A stretch of 64,000 nucleotides of DNA, taken from the NCBI GenBank assembly GCA_944326115.1, contig CALVCQ010000001.1, positions 124,001 through 188,000 of the forward strand, in the 5' to 3' direction. Position numbers and translations under genes: made by a program. Origin of the DNA: Candidatus Gastranaerophilales bacterium (GTDB lineage Bacteria; Cyanobacteriota; Vampirovibrionia; Gastranaerophilales; Gastranaerophilaceae). This document shows positions 55,035 to 63,841 of the stretch, piece after piece (position 1 is the first letter of the stretch; every line of letters begins with the position of its first letter). The notes below the pieces were generated by a model. It ran no database searches. It saw nothing but the letters and a program-made list of their open reading frames with translations, and was not told the origin of the DNA.

Positions 55035-56543
55035 ATGGCTGAAAAGATTGAAATTTCCGTAGAAAAAGGAATGCTGGAAAAAACTCCCGCAAATGTGCTG
55101 GTTGTAAATCTGTTTGAAGGGGTAAAAATTCCTGCGGGGGCTACAGGAGCTATAGATGCAGCACTAGATGGAATGATATCAAAATTTGTTATAGAGCAGG
55201 AAGGTTTTGACGCTAAATTCGGTAAAACATATCTTTTGCCTACTCATGGAAAGATTGCAGCGGAAAAAGTTCTTGTTGTGGGTTTAGGTAAAAATAAAGA
55301 TTTTACTCCGAATCGCATAAGGGAATTATCTGCTAAGGTAATTAAAAAATGTCTGAAAATGGGCAATGCTAAAAAAATTATATCAGTGCTGCACGGTGCA
55401 GGTATAGGAGGTTATGATCCGGAGATAAGCGCAAGAATGATTGCAGAGGGTACGGTATTAGGCTCTTACGCTTTTGACAAATATAAATCCGAAAAATCCA
55501 ATAAAAAAATAGAAGAATTTGTTATTGTCGATATGTCGGAAGAAAATTGTAAAAAAGCAAAAACCGGTATAAAAAAAGGAAAAATTATAGGAAATGCTGT
55601 TAATTTTGCAAGAGATTTATCAAATGAGCAGCCGTCTTATGCTACACCAACAAAACTTGCTGAAATTGCACAGGGTCTTAAAGATGTCGAAACAAAAGTT
55701 TATGATATAGACGAAATAGAAGAAATGGGAATGGGTGCTTTTCTTGGTGTAGCAAGAGGAAGCATTCAACTGCCTAAATTTATACACATTAAATACAAAT
55801 ATAAAGGAGCAAACCAGAAACTCGTACAGAGAAAAATCGCAATTATAGGCAAAGGTATTTGTTTTGACTCCGGCGGATTAGATATAAAACCGCCGTCATC
55901 AATGCTGAATATGAAAGATGATATGTCAGGCGCTGCGGCTGTTCTTGCTGTAATGAATGCATTAAAGGATTTAAAACCGAACTGTGAAGTTCATGGAATA
56001 ATTGCAGCTTGTGAAAACATGCCCGGCGCATCAGCTTACAAACCAGGTGATATCCTGAAAGCTAAAAACGGTAAAACTATAGAAGTAGATAATACTGATG
56101 CCGAAGGCAGATTGACTCTCGCTGATGCTCTGTGTTATGCCTGTGAACTTGGAGTTGATGAGGTGATTGATATTGCTACTCTTACCGGCGCATGTGTTGT
56201 TGCTCTCGGAAGCTCGGTCTCAGGAATCATGGGAAATCATCAGCCGACTATTGATAAGCTTATCAAATGTGCAAGTTCCGGCGGAGAAAAAATGTGGCAG
56301 CTGCCGTTGTTTGAAGAATACGCAGATTCGTTAAAGAGTGACATTGCAGATATGAAAAATACAGGCTCCCGTATGGGCGGCGCCCAGATAGCAGGTGTTT
56401 TCCTGCAAAATTTTGTAAAAAAAGTTCACTGGGCTCATATAGATATTGCAGGTACAGCCTATCTTGATAAACCGCAGAAAGAGTTTCCTAAAGGCGCTAC
56501 AGGTGCAGGTGTCAGAACACTTATTAACTATATAATGATGTAA
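55035..56543 (+). CDS. pepA: Leucyl aminopeptidase (M17)
   Basis: A 502-aa cytoplasmic hexameric metallopeptidase that removes N-terminal Leu and other residues. The C-terminal catalytic domain has GKGICFDSGGLDIKP (metal-binding), the DDMSGAAAVL segment and the M17 signature NTDAEGRLTLADAL. Length is normal. The ribosome site is GAGGAA; it has its own promoter. PepA also binds DNA in E. coli. Confidence 0.96.
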   Translation: MAEKIEISVEKGMLEKTPANVLVVNLFEGVKIPAGATGAIDAALDGMISKFVIEQEGFDAKFGKTYLLPTHGKIAAEKVLVVGLGKNKDFTPNRIRELSAKVIKKCLKMGNAKKIISVLHGAGIGGYDPEISARMIAEGTVLGSYAFDKYKSEKSNKKIEEFVIVDMSEENCKKAKTGIKKGKIIGNAVNFARDLSNEQPSYATPTKLAEIAQGLKDVETKVYDIDEIEEMGMGAFLGVARGSIQLPKFIHIKYKYKGANQKLVQRKIAIIGKGICFDSGGLDIKPPSSMLNMKDDMSGAAAVLAVMNALKDLKPNCEVHGIIAACENMPGASAYKPGDILKAKNGKTIEVDNTDAEGRLTLADALCYACELGVDEVIDIATLTGACVVALGSSVSGIMGNHQPTIDKLIKCASSGGEKMWQLPLFEEYADSLKSDIADMKNTGSRMGGAQIAGVFLQNFVKKVHWAHIDIAGTAYLDKPQKEFPKGATGAGVRTLINYIMM

Positions 56544-56645
56544 TATTTCTTAACACAACTAAAGGTATTTCGGACTTAAAGGCAATTTTTTGTAATCAAA
56601 ATACTTTAATATAATGTGTGAATGTTATAGTGTGAGATTACAATT

Positions 56646-57215
56646 ATGCAACCTATCAGTTACAGTGCAAGCTATAGTTATAGTGGTGCTCCCCGGCAGG
56701 TGATGCCGCAGCAATATCCTGTTTATGCAAATTGTTTTGACAGATTGACAACAAACGGTATAATTGCGGAAGATCTTGTCGGGTATATTACTGACGTCCC
56801 TTCTCCATATTTGCAAAATTACGTTGCACAAAGAGGCTGGGCGCCTTCTTTACCGGGACAGGTATTGCCTGATCCTTTACCGGCAGCACCTCCCCCTGCT
56901 CCGATGACCGTACCCGGAAGTTCGATGCCTGTTTATACGGATGTTCCGAGGGCAAGCGATTTAAATCCGAATACTTTTGAGATAAAAGATAAATATTCAG
57001 GTTTGAAAAAAACAGCTCTGGCGTTACTTCTCGGAGGATTGGCAATATTTGGCGGTGTGAAAATTTATCAACTGTTTAGAAACAGCGGAGCTGTTTTGGG
57101 ACAATCCGCAACCAATATGTGGAACAGTTTTACAGGTGCTGTAAAGAACGGTTTTAGAAAAGTTTGTGACTTCTTTAAAAACTTGTGGCGTGGAACCTTC
57201 CATAGAAATCCTTAA
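56646..57215 (+). CDS. Hypothetical single-pass membrane protein (189 aa)
   Basis: Not recognised. It has a Tyr/Pro-rich N-terminal part (QPISYSASYSYSGAP to VLPDPLPAAPPPAP), one membrane segment (about residues 124-141, ALALLLGGLAIFGGVKIY) and a basic aromatic C-terminus. The layout suggests an inner-membrane protein with a flexible proline-rich arm. Followed by a terminator. Confidence 0.6.
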   Translation: MQPISYSASYSYSGAPRQVMPQQYPVYANCFDRLTTNGIIAEDLVGYITDVPSPYLQNYVAQRGWAPSLPGQVLPDPLPAAPPPAPMTVPGSSMPVYTDVPRASDLNPNTFEIKDKYSGLKKTALALLLGGLAIFGGVKIYQLFRNSGAVLGQSATNMWNSFTGAVKNGFRKVCDFFKNLWRGTFHRNP

Positions 57216-57234
57216 TAACCTTACTACCATCAGA

Positions 57235-57270
57235 AATACCGGAGTTAACTTTATTCCGGTATTTTATTTA
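57235..57270 (+). terminator. Terminator after the membrane protein gene
   Basis: AAATACCGGA (57235-57244) pairs with TCCGGTATTT (57256-57265), then TTATTT. Confidence 0.7.
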
Positions 57271-57282
57271 TAAATAATTTCA

Positions 57283-57702
57283 TTAAAGACTGTTTTTTGC
57301 GCAATCCTTACAAATTCCGTACAGCTCAAACTTGTGACCGGTTATTAAAAAGCCTTCTTTGTCAGCAATTTTATGTTCAACTTTTTCTATAGGACAAATA
57401 TCAACAGGTATCATTTTTTTGCATTTTGTACAAATCATATAATGATGATGCCCTTCTTTTACAAGCTCGTATCTGGCTCTGTTGTCATCCAGAGTGGCTG
57501 CGACTCTCAAAATTCCCAGAGTCAAAAGCTTTTCGACTATTCTGTAAATTGTAGACAGAGATATTGCCGGATTTTTACGTTTGATTTTATTGTATATGTC
57601 ATCAACACTTAAAGGCGTAGATGTTTTTTCCATGACAAATAATACTTCGTCTCTGTTTTTTGAAGCTCTGCATCCTTTAAGCTTTTCATCCCGTTGTATC
57701 AT
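57283..57702 (-). CDS. Fur-family metalloregulator
   Basis: The 139-aa protein has a winged HTH (TPLSVDDIYNKIKRKNPAIS, STIYRIVEKLL), the metal-site motif KEGHHHYMICTKC and structural zinc cysteines (CTKC, then GICKDC). It could be Fur, Zur or PerR; the residues do not separate them safely. Ribosome site AAAGGATG. Its upstream region holds family A copy A5. Confidence 0.88.
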   Translation of the reverse strand: MIQRDEKLKGCRASKNRDEVLFVMEKTSTPLSVDDIYNKIKRKNPAISLSTIYRIVEKLLTLGILRVAATLDDNRARYELVKEGHHHYMICTKCKKMIPVDICPIEKVEHKIADKEGFLITGHKFELYGICKDCAKNSL

Positions 57703-57772
57703 TATCTCATCCTTTAATATTTAATTTTACCATATAAAAAATATAAATGAGGGTGTTTTCATATAGGAAAAT

Positions 57773-57985
57773 TGTCTGAGTGGGACCTCGCTTGTAGGAG
57801 TGGTACACGGAGTGCGAGTGGCGCCGAGTCTAGCATTTTACGACTCTGCCGAAGAAACAATTAAGTATTGTTTCTGAGAGGTAGACCCCATGCGCTTGTT
57901 GACTGTGCCGGACTTATTGTTAAATATTGAACTTGCTTATTGCACAGGTTCAACAAGTAGTCGGAGTCAGTTGACAATATGAAAA
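57773..57985 (+). repeat. Family A element, copy A5 (213 bp, with nested H6)
   Basis: Same as A1-A4 except that after element base 70 an H hairpin replaces 6 bases, lengthening it by 36 bp; 213 bp is still divisible by 3. It lies beside the rlmD terminator, filling the gap to fur. Confidence 0.95.
57844..57881 (+). repeat. Family H mini-hairpin, copy H6
   Basis: CTCT, bulge GCCGA, perfect stem AGAAACAAT/ATTGTTTCT, loop TAAGT, G, AGAG. Nested within A5. Confidence 0.8.
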
Positions 57986-58022
57986 AACTATGTCCTAGAG
58001 ACAATAAACAAAGACATAGTTT
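57981..58022 (-). terminator. Terminator of the GT2-rlmD operon
   Basis: On minus: AAACTATGTC pairs with GACATAGTTT, followed by TTTTTT, which then runs directly into the end of A5. Confidence 0.75.
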
Positions 58023-58025
58023 GAG

Positions 58026-59423
58026 TCAGTTGTCTTTATGGGAATTTGTCAAGTAAGCAATCGATTCTATATGATATGAATGGCAGAACATATCAACAGG
58101 CTGAATATATTGTGTCTTGAATCCGTTTTCGTGCAGGTATTTTAAATCCCGGGCAAGTGTGGACGGATTGCAGGAGACATAAATTATAGCTTTTTCGCTT
58201 AATTTAACTGCAAAATCAAGAGATTCTCTGCTGCAGCCTTTTCTTGGCGGGTCCAGCACTGTAATATCAAATTTTTCATTTTTTTCGATAAGCTGTTCAA
58301 AAATCTTTTTCGCATCACCATTTAAAGGGGTAAGATTGTTTATGTTATTAAGTTTTATATTTTCAAGAGCGTCTTTTGTTGCAGATGGAGCTTCTTCTAC
58401 GGATACGACTTCTTTTGCGATATCAGACAGCCAGATGCCAAAACTCGATACGCCCGAATAAGCATCAAGTATACGAGAATTCGAATAATTCTCTTTTACT
58501 ATTTTTTTTACGTAATCGAAAATGTTTTTTGCTGAACCAATATTTACCTGAAAAAAACTGTTTGCACTAACTCTAAAAATTTTATTGCCGATTTTTTCGG
58601 TTACAAAATTCTGTCCCGTAATTTTTCTTGTATCATTTGTCATTATAAGATTTGTACGTTCAGTGTTGTAGTTTATAAGGCAGCCTTTTACGTGAGCAAA
58701 TTCTTCCGAAACTTTTTTCGCAAGTTTTTTGAATTTATCGGACAGTTTTGTATCATTTACAACAAAAATAACAATGCATTCGTTTTCTGACTTGCTGTAA
58801 CGGTATACAATGTGTCTTAATTCGCCTTTATGCAGTTTTTCATTATATCCTGAAATACCTGTATCTTGAGCATTTTTACGTATAAATTCCGTGATTTTGT
58901 CAATGATTTTTGGTTGTATCGGGCAGTATTTTATATTTACTAATTCGTGCGAGCCTTTTTTGTAATAGCCGGCTATTATGCGTTTTGATACTCGTGTCTG
59001 AGAAACAGGATATTGAATTTTCGAACGAAAAGCAATTGTATCAGGACTTTTTATGACGGGTTTGACTTCAATTTCTTTTCCGGTAATCTTTTTTACTGTT
59101 TCAAAGACAATATTTCTTTTTTGTTCCAGTTGAAAATCATAATCAATATGCTGCCATCCGCAGCCTCCGCATACATTGTGCAACGGACAAAAAGGTTTGA
59201 TTCTGTGAGTCGACGGTTCTATGATTTCTTCTATAACAGCCAGTGCATAATTTTTGTTTATTTTCGTTATTTTTATTTTTAATTTGTCATCCGGACAGGC
59301 ACCATGAATAAAAATCGGAAAACCGTTTATTTTTGCAATTGCATCGCCTTCATATACAAGTTTTTCGGCTGTAACTTCAAGAATATCTCCGCAGTTGAAG
59401 GATGTTTCAAACTTCTTATTCAT
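58026..59423 (-). CDS. rlmD: 23S rRNA (uracil-5-)-methyltransferase, RlmD/RumA-type
   Basis: The 465-aa protein has an N-terminal TRAM RNA-binding domain, four Cys for a [4Fe-4S] cluster (FCPLHNVCGGCGW plus KYCPIQP) and a SAM methyltransferase core with DPPRKGCSRESL and the catalytic VSCNPSTLARDL. RlmCD/RlmD methylate 23S rRNA uridines; TrmFO/TrmA-type activity cannot be ruled out. Starts 2 bp after the upstream GT2 gene, so translation is coupled. Confidence 0.88.
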   Translation of the reverse strand: MNKKFETSFNCGDILEVTAEKLVYEGDAIAKINGFPIFIHGACPDDKLKIKITKINKNYALAVIEEIIEPSTHRIKPFCPLHNVCGGCGWQHIDYDFQLEQKRNIVFETVKKITGKEIEVKPVIKSPDTIAFRSKIQYPVSQTRVSKRIIAGYYKKGSHELVNIKYCPIQPKIIDKITEFIRKNAQDTGISGYNEKLHKGELRHIVYRYSKSENECIVIFVVNDTKLSDKFKKLAKKVSEEFAHVKGCLINYNTERTNLIMTNDTRKITGQNFVTEKIGNKIFRVSANSFFQVNIGSAKNIFDYVKKIVKENYSNSRILDAYSGVSSFGIWLSDIAKEVVSVEEAPSATKDALENIKLNNINNLTPLNGDAKKIFEQLIEKNEKFDITVLDPPRKGCSRESLDFAVKLSEKAIIYVSCNPSTLARDLKYLHENGFKTQYIQPVDMFCHSYHIESIAYLTNSHKDN

Positions 59424-59425
59424 AT

Positions 59426-60769
59426 TTATACCGGTTGTTCTTCCTTAAGCGGAATTTCATCATCAGTATTGTTTTCTACCAGTTTGGTAACACCGTGTGT
59501 TGTTTTTCCCCAGTCCATATTCTTTTGGCAGAATATAATTTTGAAGACAATAAATACCACTATAGGAAACCATACACAACAAAGGAAAATACCTGTTTCT
59601 ACCGCCTGTACAATACTCTGCCATCTGGAGAGTTTGTTGTATTTTCTCACACTGTATAAAAGACCTATTGTAAAAAATCCGCAAACAAGAACTGATACAA
59701 GAAGAGATGATGATATGCAGTTTGGCGAGTCTTTTACATATTTGAAAGCCTGAAAACAGAGTTCAGATATTAACCAGAACGGCAAAATAAATTCTGTTAT
59801 ATATGCAATCATATCAATACTTACCCTCAAAGACATATCTTTGGAAAAAAGAACACCCCAGAAATGTTCCAGATATCTTCTTATGCTGCCTTCAACCCAG
59901 CGTCTGCGCTGTTTTAAAAGCGGGATGAATTTTAAAACGGCTTCTTCATATACACAAACATCTTCACAAAAGCGGACATCCCAGCCTTTTATATGCAGAC
60001 GTGTAGACATATCAAGGTCATCGGTAATTGTGTAATTATTCCATCCGTTTATATCAAAAAGAGCTTCTCTTTTGATAAGTTCTCCGTTTCCTCTCAGTTC
60101 AACAGCTCCTTTTATGGAGTTTCTGCCGACCTGAAAATGTGTATCAAGGGCATATTCATTGTCCTGACAGCGAGTGAGAAAATTTTCTTCTCTGTTTATA
60201 ATAACTTTTCTTGCCTGAACCGCACCAACGTTATCTTTTTCTAAGTGAGGGACAAGCTGTGTTAAAAAGTCGGGTTTGACTCTTGCATCGGCATCAAAAA
60301 CAAGAATCGCCTCGCCTTTTGCAATTTTCATTGCATCATTCAGCACTGCGGATTTACCCGGAAACGCATCTTTTTCACGAATAAGAGCAATAACTTTGTC
60401 GTATTTTTTTTCCAGTTCTTTTAATTTTTCCGCTGTATTGTCATTGCTTCTGTCATCGATAACAATTACTTCAAATTTTTCGTAATCCATTTCGAGAATA
60501 TTTTCAACTGTTTTTTCAATAACCTCCTGTTCGTTGTGTGCAGGAATCAACACTGAAACAAAAGGTTTGTAGTGCCAGTTCAATTCTTCGGGCTTTTTGC
60601 GAAGTTTGATTTTTTGATGTTTTAGCGCTATTTGCATATATATACAGTACAAAAGCATAAAGCCGCATAAAAACAGAATTGCCCAGAATGTTGACATGAA
60701 GTTTTGAAAAATAAATAAAAACAGCCACAAAGCCGCTATCAAAACTGTTAACATTATTCTCTCAATCAA
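59426..60769 (-). CDS. Processive family-2 glycosyltransferase
   Basis: A 447-aa membrane protein: two N-terminal membrane helices, a GT-A domain (SVLIPAHNEQEVIEKTVENI, FDADARVKP, TDDLDMSTRL, QRRRW) and C-terminal helices. These are the motifs of poly-beta-linked polymer synthases (PNAG, cellulose, hyaluronan types). It probably makes an exopolysaccharide. TTG start with AGAGGA at 8 nt. Operon with rlmD. Confidence 0.85.
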   Translation of the reverse strand: MIERIMLTVLIAALWLFLFIFQNFMSTFWAILFLCGFMLLYCIYMQIALKHQKIKLRKKPEELNWHYKPFVSVLIPAHNEQEVIEKTVENILEMDYEKFEVIVIDDRSNDNTAEKLKELEKKYDKVIALIREKDAFPGKSAVLNDAMKIAKGEAILVFDADARVKPDFLTQLVPHLEKDNVGAVQARKVIINREENFLTRCQDNEYALDTHFQVGRNSIKGAVELRGNGELIKREALFDINGWNNYTITDDLDMSTRLHIKGWDVRFCEDVCVYEEAVLKFIPLLKQRRRWVEGSIRRYLEHFWGVLFSKDMSLRVSIDMIAYITEFILPFWLISELCFQAFKYVKDSPNCISSSLLVSVLVCGFFTIGLLYSVRKYNKLSRWQSIVQAVETGIFLCCVWFPIVVFIVFKIIFCQKNMDWGKTTHGVTKLVENNTDDEIPLKEEQPV

Positions 60770-60921
60770 ACCCGTGATCCTCTAAAAAACTTTTGATGAT
60801 TATATTATAACAAAAATTTTTAATAATTTTGTAACAATAATAAACAATTCTGTTTAAAATCGCAATATTTTAAATTTATAATTATATAATTATACATGAC
60901 ATACCACACAGGCAAGTAAAA

Positions 60922-61404
60922 ATGGAAAAAACAGCAATATATCCGGGAAGTTTTGACCCGATAACAAAAGGACACTTAGACGTTTTGGCAAAAGCGTCTA
61001 AAATGTTTGACAAAGTTATTATTGCGGTTTTAAAAAATGATGCCAAAAAAGGTTTTTTGCCTGTAGAAGACAGAGTTGCATTAATAGAAGATGCACTAAA
61101 AGAAATGAATCTAAAAAATGTCGAGGTGGACAGTTTTGATGGTCTGACTATCGAATATGCAAAAAAGACTGGGTCTGATATCCTCATAAGAGGGTTGAGG
61201 GCAGTATCGGATTTTGAATATGAAATGCAGCTTTCTCAAACTAACAATGCACTTGCGCCTTCGGTAACAACAGTTTTTTTGATTACAAAGCCTAAGTACA
61301 ATTTTATTTCCTCAAGCACTGTTAAAGAAATAGCCAAATATGGCGGCGATATATCAAAATTTGTTCCGGAAAGTGTGGTAAAATATTTTAATAAAATGAA
61401 TTAA
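60922..61404 (+). CDS. coaD: Pantetheine-phosphate adenylyltransferase
   Basis: The 160-aa nucleotidyltransferase has IYPGSFDPITKGHLDV (with the HxGH-like TKGH) and YNFISSSTVKEIAKYGG (ISSTxxxR-like). It catalyses the penultimate step of coenzyme A synthesis. Ribosome site AGGCAAG. Followed by a coiled-coil protein gene, 32 bp on. Confidence 0.95.
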   Translation: MEKTAIYPGSFDPITKGHLDVLAKASKMFDKVIIAVLKNDAKKGFLPVEDRVALIEDALKEMNLKNVEVDSFDGLTIEYAKKTGSDILIRGLRAVSDFEYEMQLSQTNNALAPSVTTVFLITKPKYNFISSSTVKEIAKYGGDISKFVPESVVKYFNKMN

Positions 61405-61436
61405 TTATTTAATCAATCGAAAGGTAAAAATCAATT

Positions 61437-62033
61437 ATGACACAGCTTAGAATTAAAGAACTTTTAGGAAGAGCTAATTTAATACTGGATAAAGGTTTTC
61501 ATTTTTTGCCGGGATATGTTATGGTAAAAAGCTCTGAAATGGAGTCAATTCTTGACAGAATAGATGCTTCTATTCCTGAGGATATTAAAGAAGCAGAGTC
61601 TATTTTGAGACGGCGTGAAGAAATTCAAATAGAAGCCCAGCAAAGAGCTGAACGTATTATCATGGATGCAAGAAATGAGGCTGAAAAAATCCTTAGTGAA
61701 TCAGAACTGCTTAATCAAGTCCAAAGAGAAGCTGAAAAAATTAAAGAACAGGTTCTTTCTGAATGTCAGGAACTAAGAGACAGAACTATAGAAGAAGCAA
61801 AACAGATTAAGATTCAGGCAGAAGATGAAGCTCACAGGACAAAAGAAGGTGCACAAAACTATGCCGAACAAATTCTGAATAACATAGAAAGTGATCTGTC
61901 TCAGCTTCATACAATTGTGAAAAACGGACAGCTTTATCTTGAAAAATTAAAAACATCAGGTAATGATTATCCTCAAGATGCATCGCAATATCAACAGCAG
62001 GAGGATTATACTTCAGCAAATTATCCTATGTAA
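61437..62033 (+). CDS. Coiled-coil protein, DivIVA-like or ATPase-stalk-like
   Basis: The 198-aa protein has a short ordered start (RIKELLGRANLILDKGFHFL) and a long heptad-rich coiled coil (residues 45-165), like DivIVA-type polarity proteins or the b subunit stalk. Cyanobacterial genomes often have such a gene beside coaD. Role unknown; possible cell-division or polar scaffold. A terminator follows. Confidence 0.65.
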   Translation: MTQLRIKELLGRANLILDKGFHFLPGYVMVKSSEMESILDRIDASIPEDIKEAESILRRREEIQIEAQQRAERIIMDARNEAEKILSESELLNQVQREAEKIKEQVLSECQELRDRTIEEAKQIKIQAEDEAHRTKEGAQNYAEQILNNIESDLSQLHTIVKNGQLYLEKLKTSGNDYPQDASQYQQQEDYTSANYPM

Positions 62034-62088
62034 ATTAATATAATCAGTATAATTGATATAAAGTTGATTTTTGATTAAATAATTAATT

Positions 62089-62119
62089 AACCTCATTATT
62101 AAAAAATGAGGTTTTTTTA
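62089..62119. terminator. Bidirectional terminator between the coiled-coil gene and hpt
   Basis: AACCTCATT/AATGAGGTT with an ATTAAAA loop, then seven T on the plus strand; convergent genes share it. Confidence 0.8.
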
Positions 62120-62120
62120 T

Positions 62121-62657
62121 TTATTCAAAATAACCGATAAAGGGAAGATTTCTCATATATCCTTCATAATCCAGTCCGTAACCGACTACAAATTTATCAT
62201 CTATGTCAAATCCGTAGTAATCAGGGTCGATATCTGTTTTTCTTGCTATTTTTTTGTTTAACAGGGTAATGACCTTTAGATTTTTAGGCTTATGTGTTCT
62301 GCATAAGATATCAATCAAAAATTTCATTGTGCATCCGGTATCAATAATATCTTCCACAATAAGTGCATTTTTTCCTTCTAGATTTGGCAGGGTCAAATCC
62401 ATTGCCTGCACATGTCCTGACGAAGTTTGTGAATTTCCGTAACTTGACACTCTTATAAATTCCATTTGTACCGGCATTTTTAGATGTTTAGATAAATCAC
62501 AGAAAAAGATGCTGGAGCCTTTCAGCACGCAAATAAGCGTCAAATCTTCATCAACACCGAAGTCTTTGTTGATTTTTTCCGCAAGCTCTTTTGTCCGTTT
62601 TTCAATTTGTTCTTGCGAAAATAAAATCTTTAAATCTTCTGCCTTTTTATCAAGCAT
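62121..62657 (-). CDS. hpt: Hypoxanthine phosphoribosyltransferase
   Basis: Purine salvage: converts hypoxanthine/guanine plus PRPP to IMP/GMP. The 178-aa protein shows the PRPP-binding motif ALIVEDIIDTGCTMKFL (acidic pair and TG), VCVLKGSSIFFCDL and the C-terminal VVGYGLDYEGYMRNLP. Convergent with the coiled-coil gene. Confidence 0.94.
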   Translation of the reverse strand: MLDKKAEDLKILFSQEQIEKRTKELAEKINKDFGVDEDLTLICVLKGSSIFFCDLSKHLKMPVQMEFIRVSSYGNSQTSSGHVQAMDLTLPNLEGKNALIVEDIIDTGCTMKFLIDILCRTHKPKNLKVITLLNKKIARKTDIDPDYYGFDIDDKFVVGYGLDYEGYMRNLPFIGYFE

Positions 62658-62746
62658 ATATCACCTCTATTTTATTTATTATCTGACAAAAGCGAAAATA
62701 TACAAAATCTTTTCATTTATCAAAAAATTAAATTTTACTACTTTAC

Positions 62747-62776
62747 TTGAAAAACATATATTATTTTTGCTACAAT
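62747..62776 (+). promoter_or_regulatory. Promoter upstream of the FliO-like gene
   Basis: TTGAAA (62747-62752), 18-bp spacer, TACAAT (62771-62776). The leader to the start codon is about 180 nt, unusually long. Confidence 0.7.
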
Positions 62777-62782
62777 ATTAAC

Positions 62783-62962
62783 AACGGTTGACCATTGTAT
62801 TATTCAAAAGTATTTAGCAAATATTTTGAGTGTACTTGTAAATATGAAATGTTTACCCGCTAAGGGAGCAAAATAATTTATGCAAGGGACTCTAAGGGTG
62901 TAAGCCTAATGGAAAAGCACCGCACTATAATAGATAAAACTAGAGTTTGGGCGATATTGTAA
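62783..62962 (+). other. Long structured 5' leader with a short ORF
   Basis: About 180 nt between promoter and gene. Pairing such as GGGACTCTA with TAGAGT and GGTG with CACC is visible, and a 17-codon ORF fills the end. It matches no riboswitch class I know. Confidence 0.4.
62909..62962 (+). CDS. Candidate leader peptide (17 aa)
   Basis: ATG at 62909, product MEKHRTIIDKTRVWAIL, stop TAA at 62960-62962, immediately followed by the ATG of the next gene (TAAATG). AAGGG lies 12 nt upstream. Placement suggests coupling or attenuation; supported only by position. Confidence 0.35.
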   Translation: MEKHRTIIDKTRVWAIL

Positions 62963-63823
62963 ATGAATATTCAAAATATAAAGAGACTTATAACATTTTT
63001 TTCAATACTATTTGTAATATTTTTTACAGCAAATATATCATCATTTGCTTCTGATTATCAGTATAAAGTTCTTGATCCTAAATATAATCCTCAAGCAGAG
63101 CAATTATTAAACGGATCTTTGTCGCAGGTTCCGGATACGGAATATACAGAACCTCAAAAATTTAATTTTGCTAATTTGTTTGCAATATTTGCGCTTGTCG
63201 TATTTCCTATAATTATAATATCCCTTGCTGTCAGAACGTTTAGGGAAATAACTGACGACGTTCCCGGCAGAGAAAAACAAACATTAGGAAATATAACAAT
63301 AAGTCCTGATAATGAGAATATAACAGACATAGATACAGCAGAAAAAATCAATTCTGCTGATGAAAAATTAAATATGTCTTCTCCGATGCAAAATACCGTT
63401 CCTGAATATATGAATAATCGAATTAATACATTTGATAATACAGGTACAAGAATTAGACCTGCATTGCCGGACAGAATGCCTACACAATCGGAAAAACTTC
63501 CTAAAACTGCTAATATTTCAATAAGTAAATATTTTTCATCACCTGCACAAAAGACTAAAAATCCCGTACTTTTAAATACATCTTTATTATCTAAAAACAA
63601 AGGGTTGTGTCTTGTTGAATACAACAAAAAATATTCTTTAATCGGTTATATAAATAATGAAATATTTATGCTGAACCAGTTTGATAATATAAAAAGCAGA
63701 GAAATCCGTTCAAGATTGTCGGAATCTGTTGATTCAAAAGATAAATATATTGTAAAACTCGGGGATTATAAAGCTCTTGTGGAAGTTACCGATACAAAAA
63801 TGGATTTATTGTTAGAGTTATAG
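62963..63823 (+). CDS. Membrane protein with FliO-like C-terminus
   Basis: The 286-aa protein has a signal-like segment (residues 10-28), a second membrane helix (about 71-92, FAIFALVVFPIIIISLAV), a polar linker and a C-terminal part (KGLCLVEYNKKYSLIGYINN, then EIFMLNQF) that resembles the FliO domain, which in FliO follows one membrane helix and helps assemble the flagellar export gate. No fliP or fliQ is adjacent, so identification is tentative. Start follows the 17-aa ORF without spacing. Confidence 0.5.
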   Translation: MNIQNIKRLITFFSILFVIFFTANISSFASDYQYKVLDPKYNPQAEQLLNGSLSQVPDTEYTEPQKFNFANLFAIFALVVFPIIIISLAVRTFREITDDVPGREKQTLGNITISPDNENITDIDTAEKINSADEKLNMSSPMQNTVPEYMNNRINTFDNTGTRIRPALPDRMPTQSEKLPKTANISISKYFSSPAQKTKNPVLLNTSLLSKNKGLCLVEYNKKYSLIGYINNEIFMLNQFDNIKSREIRSRLSESVDSKDKYIVKLGDYKALVEVTDTKMDLLLEL

Positions 63824-63841
63824 CCGGTGTGTTAACCGCTT

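Noticed and set aside
62783..62962. Known riboswitch (c-di-GMP, ydaO, glutamine and others)
   Set aside because: No match to remembered consensus; kept only as an unclassified leader.
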